64,000 nt of DNA, taken from contig SUYQ01000002.1 of assembly GCA_015060325.1 (NCBI GenBank), positions 62,001 through 126,000 on the forward strand, given 5' to 3'. This DNA is from Bacteroidales bacterium. Lineage in GTDB: Bacteria; Bacteroidota; Bacteroidia; Bacteroidales; UBA932. Below, piece after piece: positions 1 through 10,400 of this stretch; within the stretch, counting starts at the first letter, position 1; every line of letters begins with the position of its first letter. The position numbers and the translations under genes are program-made. The notes under the pieces were generated by a model. The model had not been told where the DNA came from. It was given only the letters and a program-made list of their open reading frames with translations, and did not search any database.

Positions 1-108
1 AAGGAAGCCGGATATATGATAGTGTTCTGCATCTGTGCAGTGGCATACCTCGTTGCATGGATGGTAATGAAGGCACTGGTGCCGAAGTATAAGAAAATTG
101 AGGAATAA
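1..108 (+). CDS. MFS transporter, C-terminal fragment (hexuronate-type)
   Basis: The frame is open from the window edge to a TAA and encodes 35 residues: one hydrophobic helix (MIVFCICAVAYLVAWMVM) followed by a basic, polar tail ending KKIEE. This is how the last membrane helix of a major facilitator transporter looks, and the ending resembles ExuT-like hexuronate permeases of Bacteroidetes. The stop lies two bases before the pectate lyase start, so the two are probably cotranscribed, which would fit import of galacturonate or related products. The family assignment rests on a very short tail and on context. Confidence 0.55.
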   Translation, partial: KEAGYMIVFCICAVAYLVAWMVMKALVPKYKKIEE

Positions 109-110
109 AG

Positions 111-1985
111 ATGACCTGTAACAGAATCATATCAACCGTCATGCTGGCATCCCTGATCCTTTTCGGATGCCGGCCGGACGGTCTGGAAGATCAGCCAGCC
201 GAGGTCAAGGCTCCTACTGGAGTGCAGCTGATGTCTGCTGACCAGACATCTCTAACGTTCGCATGGGATGCTGTGGAAGACGCTTCATATTATGTGGGAC
301 GTCTGGAGACATCGGAAGGAAAACTCATTCCGGGAGGACAGGCCAGCACCAGGCAGAACAGCATAAGATATGACGACCTTTCCGCCAACACAACTTATGT
401 ATTCAAGGTAAGGGTCAGAGTCGGTGAGGTAGACTCCCCTTTCTCTGCACCTGTTGAAGCTGTTACCGTTGAATATCAGAATCCTGATCCGGGACCTGAT
501 CCGGGACCTGGTCCGTCACCGGTCGACCCTTCAGAGCGTTATGCCGAATTCAAGATTCCGGCAGCCGAGGATGAGCACAAGGAAGCCTTGGCCTTCCCTG
601 GAGCGGAAGGAGGCGGAATGTACACCACAGGCGGCCGAGGAGGCAAGGTCATCCATGTGACCACTCTTGCCGACAGCGGCGCCGGTTCGCTACGTGCGGC
701 CTTGGCCGAATCCGGTCCGAGGACGATCGTATTCGATGTGGCTGGACTTATTGAGCTGAAGTCACAGCTCAACATTTCCAACGGAGACGTTACCATAGCA
801 GGACAGACCGCACCAGGAGACGGAATCTGCATCAAGGGATTCGCAACTCAGATGAAGGCGAACAATGTCATAATACGTTTCGTGCGCTTCCGCATGGGAG
901 ACGAGAACAAGCAGGAAAGCGATGCCATCTGGGGCAGATATTTCCAGGACATCATCCTTGACCACTGCTCGATGTCGTGGTCTGTGGACGAGTGTTCTTC
1001 GTTCTATGCCAACAAGAACTTCACCATGCAGTGGTGCATATTGACAGAAAGTCTCTGCAATTCCGTCCACGGCAAGGGCAGTCATGGCTACGGAGGCATC
1101 TGGGGCGGAAAGAATGCATCCTTCCACCACAATCTTCTTGCAAACCACAAGAGCCGCAACCCGCGTTTCGACCATCCTGAAGTCTATGACAAATACGTAG
1201 AAAGCCATCGTGGACATGTCGACTACCGCAACAATACCGTATATAACTGGGGCGACAACTCGACCTACGGCGGCGAGGGAGCATGGTTCAATATGGTAGC
1301 AAACTACTACAAGCCGGGGCCTGCATCAAGAGACAGGAAATATTTCCTTGACGCCAACGGCATATACACATCGTCAAAGACCGATTACGGCTATCCTTTG
1401 CTATACATGTCAGGCAATGTCCATGCTAAGCACTCTGACATCACGGCAGACAATTCGCTGGGAATATATTGGCATGACCACAACACCAATACTCCTCCTG
1501 ACGCGTCGAAGCTTCTGTCGTCGGTGCAGCCGCTGTATGGACCTGCGTCTGAAACGGTATACACCACAACCCATGTTGCCGAGACAGCATTCGAGCGTAT
1601 ACTTTCATATGGCGGTGCATCCCTTTCGAGAGACTCTGTCGATGAGCGTGCTTGCACCGATGCCAGGAACGGCACGGCTACATTCACAGACGGCGGCAAC
1701 GGATCGAAGAACGGCATCATCGACACTCAGACAGCCGTAGGCGGCTGGCCGGCCTATTCTGCGGATGCAGAAGAACTCGCGAGAGTGAAGGACTCGGACG
1801 GAGACGGAATGCCGGACTGGTTTGAGGATGAGTTCGGCCTGGACAAGTCAAAGGCTGCTGATGGAAATGAAAAGTCACTTGATTCATATGGACGATATAC
1901 CAACCTTGAGATGTATCTCCACTACCTTGTAAAGGACATCGTGGAGGGCCAGAATGAAGGTGGAACCTATCAGAAAATCTCCTGA
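111..1985 (+). CDS. Pectate lyase (PL1-like) lipoprotein with FN3 domain
   Basis: 624 residues. A signal peptide with lipobox LFGC (Cys20) implies anchoring to the outer membrane. Residues about 34-121 form a fibronectin type III domain, followed by a Pro/Asp/Gly linker (PDPGPDPGPGPSP). The catalytic region starts near residue 158 (FPGAEGGGMYTTGGRGG) and has the parallel beta-helix features of pectate lyase family 1, such as HNLLANHKSRNPRF and VDYRNNTVYNWG. Near residue 562 there is a calcium-binding-type motif DSDGDGMPDWFEDEFG, usual in Bacteroidetes pectate lyases. The enzyme should cleave polygalacturonan by beta-elimination at the cell surface. It lies 2 bp after the transporter and ahead of the susCD pair. 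The exact PL1 subfamily is not assigned. Confidence 0.9.
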   Translation: MTCNRIISTVMLASLILFGCRPDGLEDQPAEVKAPTGVQLMSADQTSLTFAWDAVEDASYYVGRLETSEGKLIPGGQASTRQNSIRYDDLSANTTYVFKVRVRVGEVDSPFSAPVEAVTVEYQNPDPGPDPGPGPSPVDPSERYAEFKIPAAEDEHKEALAFPGAEGGGMYTTGGRGGKVIHVTTLADSGAGSLRAALAESGPRTIVFDVAGLIELKSQLNISNGDVTIAGQTAPGDGICIKGFATQMKANNVIIRFVRFRMGDENKQESDAIWGRYFQDIILDHCSMSWSVDECSSFYANKNFTMQWCILTESLCNSVHGKGSHGYGGIWGGKNASFHHNLLANHKSRNPRFDHPEVYDKYVESHRGHVDYRNNTVYNWGDNSTYGGEGAWFNMVANYYKPGPASRDRKYFLDANGIYTSSKTDYGYPLLYMSGNVHAKHSDITADNSLGIYWHDHNTNTPPDASKLLSSVQPLYGPASETVYTTTHVAETAFERILSYGGASLSRDSVDERACTDARNGTATFTDGGNGSKNGIIDTQTAVGGWPAYSADAEELARVKDSDGDGMPDWFEDEFGLDKSKAADGNEKSLDSYGRYTNLEMYLHYLVKDIVEGQNEGGTYQKIS

Positions 1986-2122
1986 TAGGGCGATCAAAAG
2001 TCCAATGATGTTAAAAAATGCAAATAATGCGATAAAAATTCCCTATATTCAAACAGTGAATTCGGTAAATTCGCAATATTGAAAAAACACTAAACAATTA
2101 ATACTAACCAAAAAAGTCTTTT

Positions 2123-5100
2123 ATGAAAAATCTGACGTACAAGATTTCTCTGCTGATCTTAGGACTGTTTGCCACAATATCCGTGGCAGATGCTCAAGAG
2201 ATCAGGGGTGTCGTGTCAGACGTAAACGGAGACCCGCTGACAGGCGTATCCGTTTTCGTAGACGGCACAACTTTAGGTGTATCTACGGGTATTGATGGAG
2301 ACTATTCCCTCAACGTGCCTTCTGCAAAAGGCAAGACACTCGTATTCTCGATGATCGGTATGGCAACAAAGGAAGTCGTTATCGGAAACAATACGACTAT
2401 CAATGTTGTCCTCGAGGAGGACGCAAACTTCCTTGACGAGACTGTGGTCATCGGTTATGCAACCGTAAAACGTCGCGACCTCATGGGTTCTGTGACATCG
2501 GTAGGCAACGAAACTCTATCACAGGTTCCGGTAGCAACCGTAGGGGAAGCCCTTACAGGTAAGATGGCCGGAGTCCAGGTAACGACAACTGAAGGTGATC
2601 CTGACGCTGAGATCAAGATCCGAGTACGTGGAGGCGGCTCCATCACTCAGGACGCTTCTCCTCTCTACATCGTCGACGGATTCCCTGTTGAAAGCATTTC
2701 TGACATTCCGGCTTCAGACATTCAGTCGATCGACGTCCTCAAGGATGCATTCTCGACTGCAATCTACGGTTCACGTGGTGCAAACGGTGTTGTTCTGGTG
2801 ACTACCAAGGCTGGTGCTGCAGGTAAGATCTCCGTAAGCTACAATGCCTACTGGGGCCAGAAGACAATGGCAAATGCTGACGCCATCCAGACAGGCTCAC
2901 CATACGACTTCGTTCAGAACCAGTATGAGCTCGCAGTTCTTCGTGACGAGGTCGAGGACAGATTCGTTTCCAACTTCGGCGTGTTCGAGGATATTGACCT
3001 CTACAAGAACGTGGAGAAGAATGACTGGGTAAAGAAGGTATTCGGAAATGTCGGCAGGACATTCAACCAGAACATTTCGGTATCAGGTTCTTCTGACAAG
3101 GTAAAGTGGACCGCAAGCTATGCCCATGTAGGTGACAAGGCGATCATGATGGGTTCCAACTATAAGAGAGACAACCTCAATTTCAAGACTCAGTACAAGC
3201 CTATCAAGCAGATCACTATCGACATCAATGCAAGATACTCGCGCACAGAGGTGCTTGGAGCCGGTGCAAACTCCATGAACGACGGTGGTTCGACTTCAAG
3301 CAACGGACGTCTGAAGCATGCTGTTCAGTATACACCGTTCCCTATTACAGGTGTGGCTACAGACTCTGACCTTGCTGAGGACTATGGCGACAATGCTCCG
3401 CCTCTCCTTTCGGTTACTGACAATGACAACAAGAGAATCCGTAAGAACTGGACCATCAACGGAGCAGTTACATGGCATATCATCAAGAACCTCAACCTCA
3501 AGGTAGAGGGCGGTATCGACGACTACTCTCAGGAAGACAACCGTTTCTATGGTCTTACCACATATTTTGCAAATAACAGTGTCGGTGCTCCTGGAGGAAG
3601 CGATGTAAGTCTTAACGGCCATCCGGCAGTCATCTATGGCAATGCGTTCAGGACCAAGTACCGCACTACCAACACTATCAATTATAACTTCAAGGAAGTG
3701 TTTAAAAACGACAAGCACAAACTTGATGTGCTTCTTGGTCAGGAGTACATCCTTACCAAGTCAAACAAGCTTTCTTCAACAATCGGTGGATTCCCTGATT
3801 TCTTCGATTCTCAGATGGCTTGGAACTTCATGGCTTCAGGAACTCCGGTAGCTTCAAACAACTTCTACAACCCTGACGGACAGCTCCTTTCATTCTTCGG
3901 AAGAGCAAACTACGAATACGACGGCAGATATGCAGTTTCGGCAACAGTACGTGCCGACGGTTCGTCTAAGTTCGAGAAGGGCAACCAGTGGGGTGTCTTC
4001 CCTTCAGCAGCCGCTTCATGGACAATTTCAAATGAGCCTTGGCTCGAGGATGCGACATGGCTTGACAACCTGAAAATCCGTTACAGCTACGGTACAGCAG
4101 GTAACAACAATATCCCGTCAAACGTTTCTTCTCTCCTGTTCCAGGCTAACAACACATCCTGGATCTCTATGGGCAACACATGGTGGGGAACAACTACAGT
4201 AGGCGGAAAATCGATCATGCCTAACCCGGACCTCACATGGGAAACTACAATTTCTCATAACATCGGTCTCGACTACTCGTTCCTTAACAGCCGCATCAAC
4301 GGATCGTTCGAGGTCTACCACAACACTACAAACGACCTCCTCATCCAGTTCCCTGTAGCTGGTTCGGGTTATGACTACCAGTACCGCAACCTCGGATCGG
4401 TTCAGAACCGCGGTTTCGAGGCTTCAGTGAACTTCGTGATCTTCGAGAAGAAGAACTTCGGACTCACCCTCGGTGGAAACATCAGCTTGAATGAGAACAA
4501 GGTTACAAGCCTTGGAGGTCTTGAGAAGATCGAGGCTACATCAGAGTGGGCATCGACTGAAATCGGTCCTGACTATATAGTTACAGTAGGCCGTCCTCTC
4601 GGTGACATGTACGGATATGTTTCTGACGGACGCTATTCTGTTGACGAGTTTACACATGACGGAACATCATGGGTAGCAAACGATGGTACAGTAGACGCAT
4701 CTGACATCCTCGGCAAGGAGTTCTTCCGCCCAGGTGCAATGAAGCTCAAGGATATGAACGGAGACGGCAAGATCACTGTTGACGACAAGACCATCATCGG
4801 TAATGCACAGCCTCTGGGAATCGGTGGTTTCAACCTCTCAGGTTACCTCTACGGATTCGACTTCTCGGCAAACTTCAACTATGTGTTCGGAAACAACATC
4901 TACAATGCCAACAAGATCGAGTTCAACCACTCAAGAAAGTATTCAAACCGCAACCTTCTCACAAGTGCAAATGTAGAGAACAGATGGACCAACATCGACT
5001 GGGCTACAGGTGAGGAGATTACAGACCCTGAAATCCTCAAGGAAGTGAATGCAGGTACTACCATGTGGAATCCAGGCGTAAACAAGGCCATCTTCTCTGA

Positions 5101-5362
5101 TTGGGCTGTCGAGGACGGTTCATTCCTCCGTCTCCAGTCCGCAACAATCGGATACACCCTTCCTCAGAAGTGGACCATGAAGATCAAGATGCAGAAGCTT
5201 CGCGTATACGTTACAGGTACCAACCTCTTCTGCCTCACCAAGTATTCAGGTTATGACCCTGAAGTCGACACAAGACGTAAGACACCTCTTACTCCAGGTG
5301 TAGACTGTTCGGCTTATCCTAAGAGCAGGGGTTATGTAGTAGGTGTAAACATCACTTTCTAA
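2123..5362 (+). CDS. SusC/RagA family TonB-linked outer membrane transporter
   Basis: 1079 residues. Signal peptide ends near VADAQ (residue 25). Residues 27-110 are a carboxypeptidase-regulatory-like beta-sandwich (IRGVVSDVNGDPLTGVSV). The plug contains the SusC signature DVLKDAFSTAIYGSRGANG near residues 205-223, and the rest is a TonB-receptor beta-barrel ending in GVNITF with the usual C-terminal aromatic residue. It imports oligosaccharides together with the SusD lipoprotein encoded next. Given the adjacent pectate lyase the ligand is probably an oligogalacturonide, which is inference from context. A 137-bp gap separates it from the lyase. Confidence 0.96.
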   Translation: MKNLTYKISLLILGLFATISVADAQEIRGVVSDVNGDPLTGVSVFVDGTTLGVSTGIDGDYSLNVPSAKGKTLVFSMIGMATKEVVIGNNTTINVVLEEDANFLDETVVIGYATVKRRDLMGSVTSVGNETLSQVPVATVGEALTGKMAGVQVTTTEGDPDAEIKIRVRGGGSITQDASPLYIVDGFPVESISDIPASDIQSIDVLKDAFSTAIYGSRGANGVVLVTTKAGAAGKISVSYNAYWGQKTMANADAIQTGSPYDFVQNQYELAVLRDEVEDRFVSNFGVFEDIDLYKNVEKNDWVKKVFGNVGRTFNQNISVSGSSDKVKWTASYAHVGDKAIMMGSNYKRDNLNFKTQYKPIKQITIDINARYSRTEVLGAGANSMNDGGSTSSNGRLKHAVQYTPFPITGVATDSDLAEDYGDNAPPLLSVTDNDNKRIRKNWTINGAVTWHIIKNLNLKVEGGIDDYSQEDNRFYGLTTYFANNSVGAPGGSDVSLNGHPAVIYGNAFRTKYRTTNTINYNFKEVFKNDKHKLDVLLGQEYILTKSNKLSSTIGGFPDFFDSQMAWNFMASGTPVASNNFYNPDGQLLSFFGRANYEYDGRYAVSATVRADGSSKFEKGNQWGVFPSAAASWTISNEPWLEDATWLDNLKIRYSYGTAGNNNIPSNVSSLLFQANNTSWISMGNTWWGTTTVGGKSIMPNPDLTWETTISHNIGLDYSFLNSRINGSFEVYHNTTNDLLIQFPVAGSGYDYQYRNLGSVQNRGFEASVNFVIFEKKNFGLTLGGNISLNENKVTSLGGLEKIEATSEWASTEIGPDYIVTVGRPLGDMYGYVSDGRYSVDEFTHDGTSWVANDGTVDASDILGKEFFRPGAMKLKDMNGDGKITVDDKTIIGNAQPLGIGGFNLSGYLYGFDFSANFNYVFGNNIYNANKIEFNHSRKYSNRNLLTSANVENRWTNIDWATGEEITDPEILKEVNAGTTMWNPGVNKAIFSDWAVEDGSFLRLQSATIGYTLPQKWTMKIKMQKLRVYVTGTNLFCLTKYSGYDPEVDTRRKTPLTPGVDCSAYPKSRGYVVGVNITF

Positions 5363-5370
5363 TTCCTCCA

Positions 5371-5399
5371 CTGTCATTCTGAACGAAGTGAAGAATCTA
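5371..5399 (+). repeat. Hairpin repeat, complete copy (ATTCT/AGAAT arm)
   Basis: CTGTCATTCTGAACGAAGTG then AAGAATCTA. It folds as ATTCT-GA-AC-GAA-GT-GA-AGAAT. Both the outer arm and the apical AC/GT pairs differ from the commonest copy yet remain complementary. It sits between susC and susD. Confidence 0.8.
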
Positions 5400-5413
5400 A
5401 AAATCAGAAATTT

Positions 5414-7288
5414 ATGAAACTACTCAATAAAATACTCATCGGTGTAGGAATGCTTGCGGCTGCGTCAATGACTTCATGTACGGAAGACGGCCTCAAGACA
5501 GAGACCCAGTCATCATTCGACGAGTCTGTGGTATATTCAAACTACACTCTTGCACAATACAATGTGTTCGGAATCTACGAGGTGTTCGGTCATACGAACT
5601 GCCACCGTGGACGCTACCTTCCTTGGTATGGTTTCAATACCGATATCGAGCTTTACAACAATACTACCGCTGACGAAAAGTCAAGCATCGCAAGATACTC
5701 ACAGACAGCTACAAACGGTCAGCTGAACCTTGCAAACGGTCCATACAATGAACTTATGGGCGGTATCGAGAGAGCTAACCTCGCCATCAAGGGTATCCGC
5801 CAGTATGGTAATCCTTCAGGAGATCCTCAGATGGCTGAACTCCTCGGTGAGGCACTTACAGCACGTGCCCTCCTCTACACAGAGCTCCTCAAGGCTTACG
5901 GAGAAGTTCCTGCACGTTTCGCTCCTATCGACGCCGAGACAATCTATCTCAACAAGTCAGACAAGGACATCATTTACAAGCAGCTCCTTGCAGACCTTGA
6001 AGAGGCATTCGGATACATGAAGTGGCCTGGCCAGAGCGCAGCTACTGCTACCACAGACCGTCCTAGCCTTGCTTTCGCGAAGGGTCTTTACGCTCGTCTC
6101 GCCCTGATGGCATCAGGTTATTCACTCCGTCCTGACGAAGGTGCAGTCGGAACAGGCAACGCCGGCACGGTACGCCTCTCTACAGACCCTGAGCTCCAGA
6201 AGGACGTCCTTTATCCAAAGGCACTTGCTGCCCTCAAGGATGTGATCGAGAATTCCGGTCTCTCTCTTATGGATTATGAGCAGCTCTGGAGAGACTTCAA
6301 CAACATGGACATCACAGCTGGCAAGGAGGTCATCTATGTAATCCCTTCATCAGACACACGTGGACGCTGGAACTATACATTCGCCATCAGGACAGAAGGA
6401 AATCCGGAGTGGTCACAGGGTCCTACATCAAGCCGTGGAGGTACTGCAGGTCCGGTTCCTACCCTCTACTGGAAGTATGAGGACGAGGACGTACGACGTG
6501 ACCTGAGCTGCGTGAACTGGAAATGGGTCCTCGGTCCTGACGGAAAGAATGTTCCTGAGCTTGCAGGTCCTAATGACTGGTATTTCGGAAAGTTCCGTCT
6601 CGAGTGGCAGACCAAGTCTCCATATAACGGAGGTAACGACGACGGTATCAAGCCGGTTTACATGAGATATTCAGATATCCTCCTCATGGCAGCTGAGATT
6701 GCAAACGACCCTGCATGCGGAAGCCGTGACGAAGCATTTGCAAAAGACTGTCTCCTCCAGGTACGCCAGAGAGCATACAAGGGCAACGAGGGCATGGCTA
6801 CAGCATATGTCAACGGACTCAGCGGACAGGAAGCTATCTTCGATGCAATCGTTGACGAGCGCGCTCTCGAGTTTGTAGGTGAGATGCTCCGTAAGAACGA
6901 CCTCATCCGCTGGAACCTCCTCAAGACCAAGATGGATGAGTCGAGGGAAGAGCTTCAGGCTTGGATGGATAATGCAGGTAACGAGTTCGGTCCTGCAGTA
7001 TGGTACAGATACGCAGCTGACGGCTCTATCGAGACATATGGTTTCAACGAGAAAGCTACAACAGACGCTGCTCCAGGCGAAGGATGGGAATGCTACACCA
7101 ACTCAAAGGGTGAACTCTCAACATACTTCAAGTTCGTTTCAGATGAGACAGGCACATACAGCGAATCCGCTCAGAAGAAGCTTGACTCGTTCTATGACAA
7201 CGACCCTGACACCAAGCAGTGGTGGCCTATCCCGGAAGCAACTCTCGTGAACAGCCAGGGTACACTCTTCAATGACTACGGATACTAA
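5414..7288 (+). CDS. SusD/RagB family glycan-binding lipoprotein
   Basis: 624 residues with a lipoprotein signal peptide (lipobox MTSC, Cys22). The helical SusD fold is recognisable from EALTARALLYTELLKAYGEVP, the C-terminal region DERALEFVGEMLRKNDLIRW and the terminal QWWPIPEATL. It forms the lid on the SusC barrel and binds the incoming oligosaccharide. The gap to susC is 51 bp and contains a complete hairpin repeat. The stop codon and the two codons before it lie in or next to the first unit of a 36-bp tandem repeat (see 7281-7440), so the 3' end of this gene has been copied three times downstream. Confidence 0.95.
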   Translation: MKLLNKILIGVGMLAAASMTSCTEDGLKTETQSSFDESVVYSNYTLAQYNVFGIYEVFGHTNCHRGRYLPWYGFNTDIELYNNTTADEKSSIARYSQTATNGQLNLANGPYNELMGGIERANLAIKGIRQYGNPSGDPQMAELLGEALTARALLYTELLKAYGEVPARFAPIDAETIYLNKSDKDIIYKQLLADLEEAFGYMKWPGQSAATATTDRPSLAFAKGLYARLALMASGYSLRPDEGAVGTGNAGTVRLSTDPELQKDVLYPKALAALKDVIENSGLSLMDYEQLWRDFNNMDITAGKEVIYVIPSSDTRGRWNYTFAIRTEGNPEWSQGPTSSRGGTAGPVPTLYWKYEDEDVRRDLSCVNWKWVLGPDGKNVPELAGPNDWYFGKFRLEWQTKSPYNGGNDDGIKPVYMRYSDILLMAAEIANDPACGSRDEAFAKDCLLQVRQRAYKGNEGMATAYVNGLSGQEAIFDAIVDERALEFVGEMLRKNDLIRWNLLKTKMDESREELQAWMDNAGNEFGPAVWYRYAADGSIETYGFNEKATTDAAPGEGWECYTNSKGELSTYFKFVSDETGTYSESAQKKLDSFYDNDPDTKQWWPIPEATLVNSQGTLFNDYGY

Positions 7289-7440
7289 TTGACTCCAACT
7301 GTCATTTCGACCGAACGATACTAATTGACTCCAATTGTCATTTCGACCAAACGATACTAATTGACTTCAATTGTCATTTCGACCGAACGATACTAATTGA
7401 CTTCAATTGTCATTTCGACCGAACGAAGTGAGTGGAGAAA
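7281..7440 (+). repeat. 36-bp tandem repeat ending in a complete hairpin repeat
   Basis: Four units of exactly 36 bp start at 7281, 7317, 7353 and 7389. Each unit is GATACTAATTGACTYCAAYT followed by GTCATTTCGACCRAAC. The first half of the unit is the end of susD including its stop codon; the second half is the left part of the hairpin repeat. Only the fourth unit runs on into the complete hairpin (GAAGTGAGTGGAGAAATCT). The complete copy folds as ATTTC-GA-CC-GA-AC-GAA-GT-GA-G(T)G-GA-GAAAT. Confidence 0.9.
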
Positions 7441-7460
7441 TCTATATAACACAAGATAAT

Positions 7461-10400
7461 ATGAAAAGAATATTTTCAGCAATAATATCAGGAACGTCAC
7501 TCATCCTCTTCGGAGCCGGCCTATCGAGCTGTACCGAGGAGATGGTGGACATCAATGACGAGGTTGCCCTCGGCAGATGCCTTACTCCGACAGAACTCTC
7601 TGCGAAGGTAATCAACGGCGAGTTCATTGAATTCTCTTGGACCAAGTCCAAGGGCGCTACCGAGTTCGTTCTCGAACTTTACTCTGACGAGCCGATGACA
7701 GAACTCGTAGAGTCTATTACCATTCCGGCTGCGGAAGTACCTTACACTGCTGATCTTGAGGCAGATATGACCTATTATGCACGTGTAAAGGGTGTTAATG
7801 GAGACGGTGCTATAGCTGACTCTCATTGGGCAACATTTGACCGTGCTCTTCAGACATATGCGATCAAGTCTTCTCTCAATCCTGAACTTGTAGACAGGAC
7901 AGCTTCTTCAATCACAATCAAGTGGGCGAAGGATCCTGAAGTTGATCATGTACGCATCACTCCTGCCCTCAACGCTGAGGAAGAGTACACTCGCTTTGAC
8001 GTAGACGCTGCTGCTGTAGAGGCTGCACAGGTTGAGGTTACAGGTCTTAACCCGTCAGTAAAGTATACGCTTGCTGTTCATTTCAAGAGCGCAGACCGCG
8101 GCCAGATTACAGCATGGACTCAGCCTGATCTTGAAGGTGTAACTCGAGTTGAGTCGGCTGAAGCTTTTGCTGCGGCACTTGCAGACGGTCAGTCAAGATT
8201 TGTTTTCCCATATAATGATGGTATCAGATATGAGTTAGGCGAGTTGCAGATCAATCACTCTCTTGAACTGTATGGCGAGACATCCAAGGATGGAAAATTC
8301 CCGAATGTCCTGGTCAGCATCAAATTCAAGAATGGCGGTACAGCAGACGCGAAGTTCCATTTTGAGCAATTGCATCTTGATGGTTCAGCCGGTCAGGTAT
8401 ATGGCGAAAGAAGCAATATCATTGATATATCTGAGGCTGTTGCTACCAATAAGATTGAATCCTTTACAGTACTCAACTGCGAAGTAAGCAATTATACGAA
8501 GAATGTATACTATGACAATAAGGGTGTCACCCTCGGTTCACTTGTACTTAGAGAATCAATCTTTACTAATATTGGTTCTGCATCACAGGACTTCGCTTCA
8601 TTCAGAGCAGATGCTACAGCATGTAACAGCATCCTGATCGAGAATAACACGATTATAAACAATCACCGTGATATCTTGAGAATAGATAAATGCGCTGTTC
8701 CGTCAATTATCTTCAGGAACAACACCGTTGTAACTAATGGTAAGCTTACAGATGGCGGTCTCTTCATCGTCCAGAAGGATGTTACCGTGTTTGAAATGAC
8801 ATCTAATCTGTTCCTTGATGTGTATAAAGCTGAGAAGGGCCTTATTCTCGACGCAAAATGCAAGGCTCCAACTCTCGTAGCCAATAACTTCTTCTTTAAT
8901 TCCGATACAGAAGCTGATCCGCTGGGAACTTCCAAAGAGTTGCTTCTTGCAAATGGTGGAGCTGTTCTGGAATCATCTCCATGTAAGGATTATATTGGAG
9001 GAGTATGCAATGTCATAGATGAGACCGTGCTCGCTGCTAAGGCCGGTGACCCAAGATGGCTTGTGCCATATGTTGAAGTACCGGAAGATCTTACTCAGAC
9101 TGTGACGTCTACTATCACAACGTGGGATCTTAATGATGCAACTGTTTTCCGCGGCAAGGCTGACAAGGATATGGTTCGCGGAAACATCCGTTTCTATGTT
9201 CAGAATACTCCTTTCAACCTTGGTGGCGGAATGATAGAGTTTACAGGAAAGTCTACTGTAGATGACGCAGGAGTTCCTACTGACGCCGGTATGGGTATCA
9301 AAGTTAACGAGCCTGGTTCTATCGTGGTTTCTACTGCTGCTTCCGAGCTTGCAGGCGAACACTCTCACCTTACAGTAAGCCTTAACGGTGAAGTTTCTGC
9401 GTCAGTTCCAGTTGGTGCTGAATATCAGAAGGTTACTTTCCCTAACATCACTGAGGAATCTACTATTTACATCACAGCATGTGATCCTATAGCAATAACA
9501 TTCCTCCAGTGGACTTCAGACGTTCAGGTTCTTGACAAGGTTCTCGCAACTCCAGTAGTATCTATCGACAAGACCGTAGTTAATGAGCGTGCAGAGGGTG
9601 AGATCACCCTTACATGGGAGCCGGTTGACTACGCTGCTTCATACAATGTCACAATCGACGGAAAGAAGAAGAACATCACCGAGACTACATACTCATTCGC
9701 TACCGCAGCATTTGCAGTAGAGGAAGAGGGCGGTGACTTCGCAATCCAGGTTACTGCTGTTCCTGCAGACGACGACTACACTCGCGAGGAGTCAGCACCA
9801 GCAGAACTTTCATTCCATGTGAACGATGTTCCGATCGTTGACACCGGTGAGGTCGTTGATCCTTCAGCAATCACTGAGACTTACTTTGCTGAGCTCACTG
9901 AGGCAGGAGGATTTGCAGCTCAGAAGTTTGAAGACGGCGCAGGTGCAGTCACAATCGACAAGCTTACATTCGGTGACAAGGCAGAACTTGACGGCAAGCG
10001 CTACAAGCATGGCGGTGCTACTGTTCTCGGTGAGGACGGCATCCCTACCAACAGATATGTATCATTCAAGATCACTCGCCCTGGTACAATCTCTCACAAG
10101 GTAATTTCAGGCAGCTCGTCTGCAACTGACAGAGCATACGCTGTAGCACTCGTGACAAATGTAGCAGGTACAAAGACCGTAAATGTTCTTTATCAGGAAT
10201 ATTCACCAACCAGCAGTTCTGCAGAGCCTGTGACAACAGAAGTTACTGCTGACATGCTTGCAGGCATTACTGAGGCAGCTGTAGTATACATCTATACACT
10301 TGCCAACTGTAATACATATGCAGTAGGTTACGACCCTGTTCCTGCAGCACCTGCAAAGGTTGACAAGGTATGGGACTTCTCTGCAACAGAGTGGGTTGAT

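Noticed and set aside
7407-7460. Upstream start of the beta-helix lipoprotein
   Set aside because: Those codons are translated tandem-repeat and hairpin DNA. The lipoprotein signal begins at ATG 7461.
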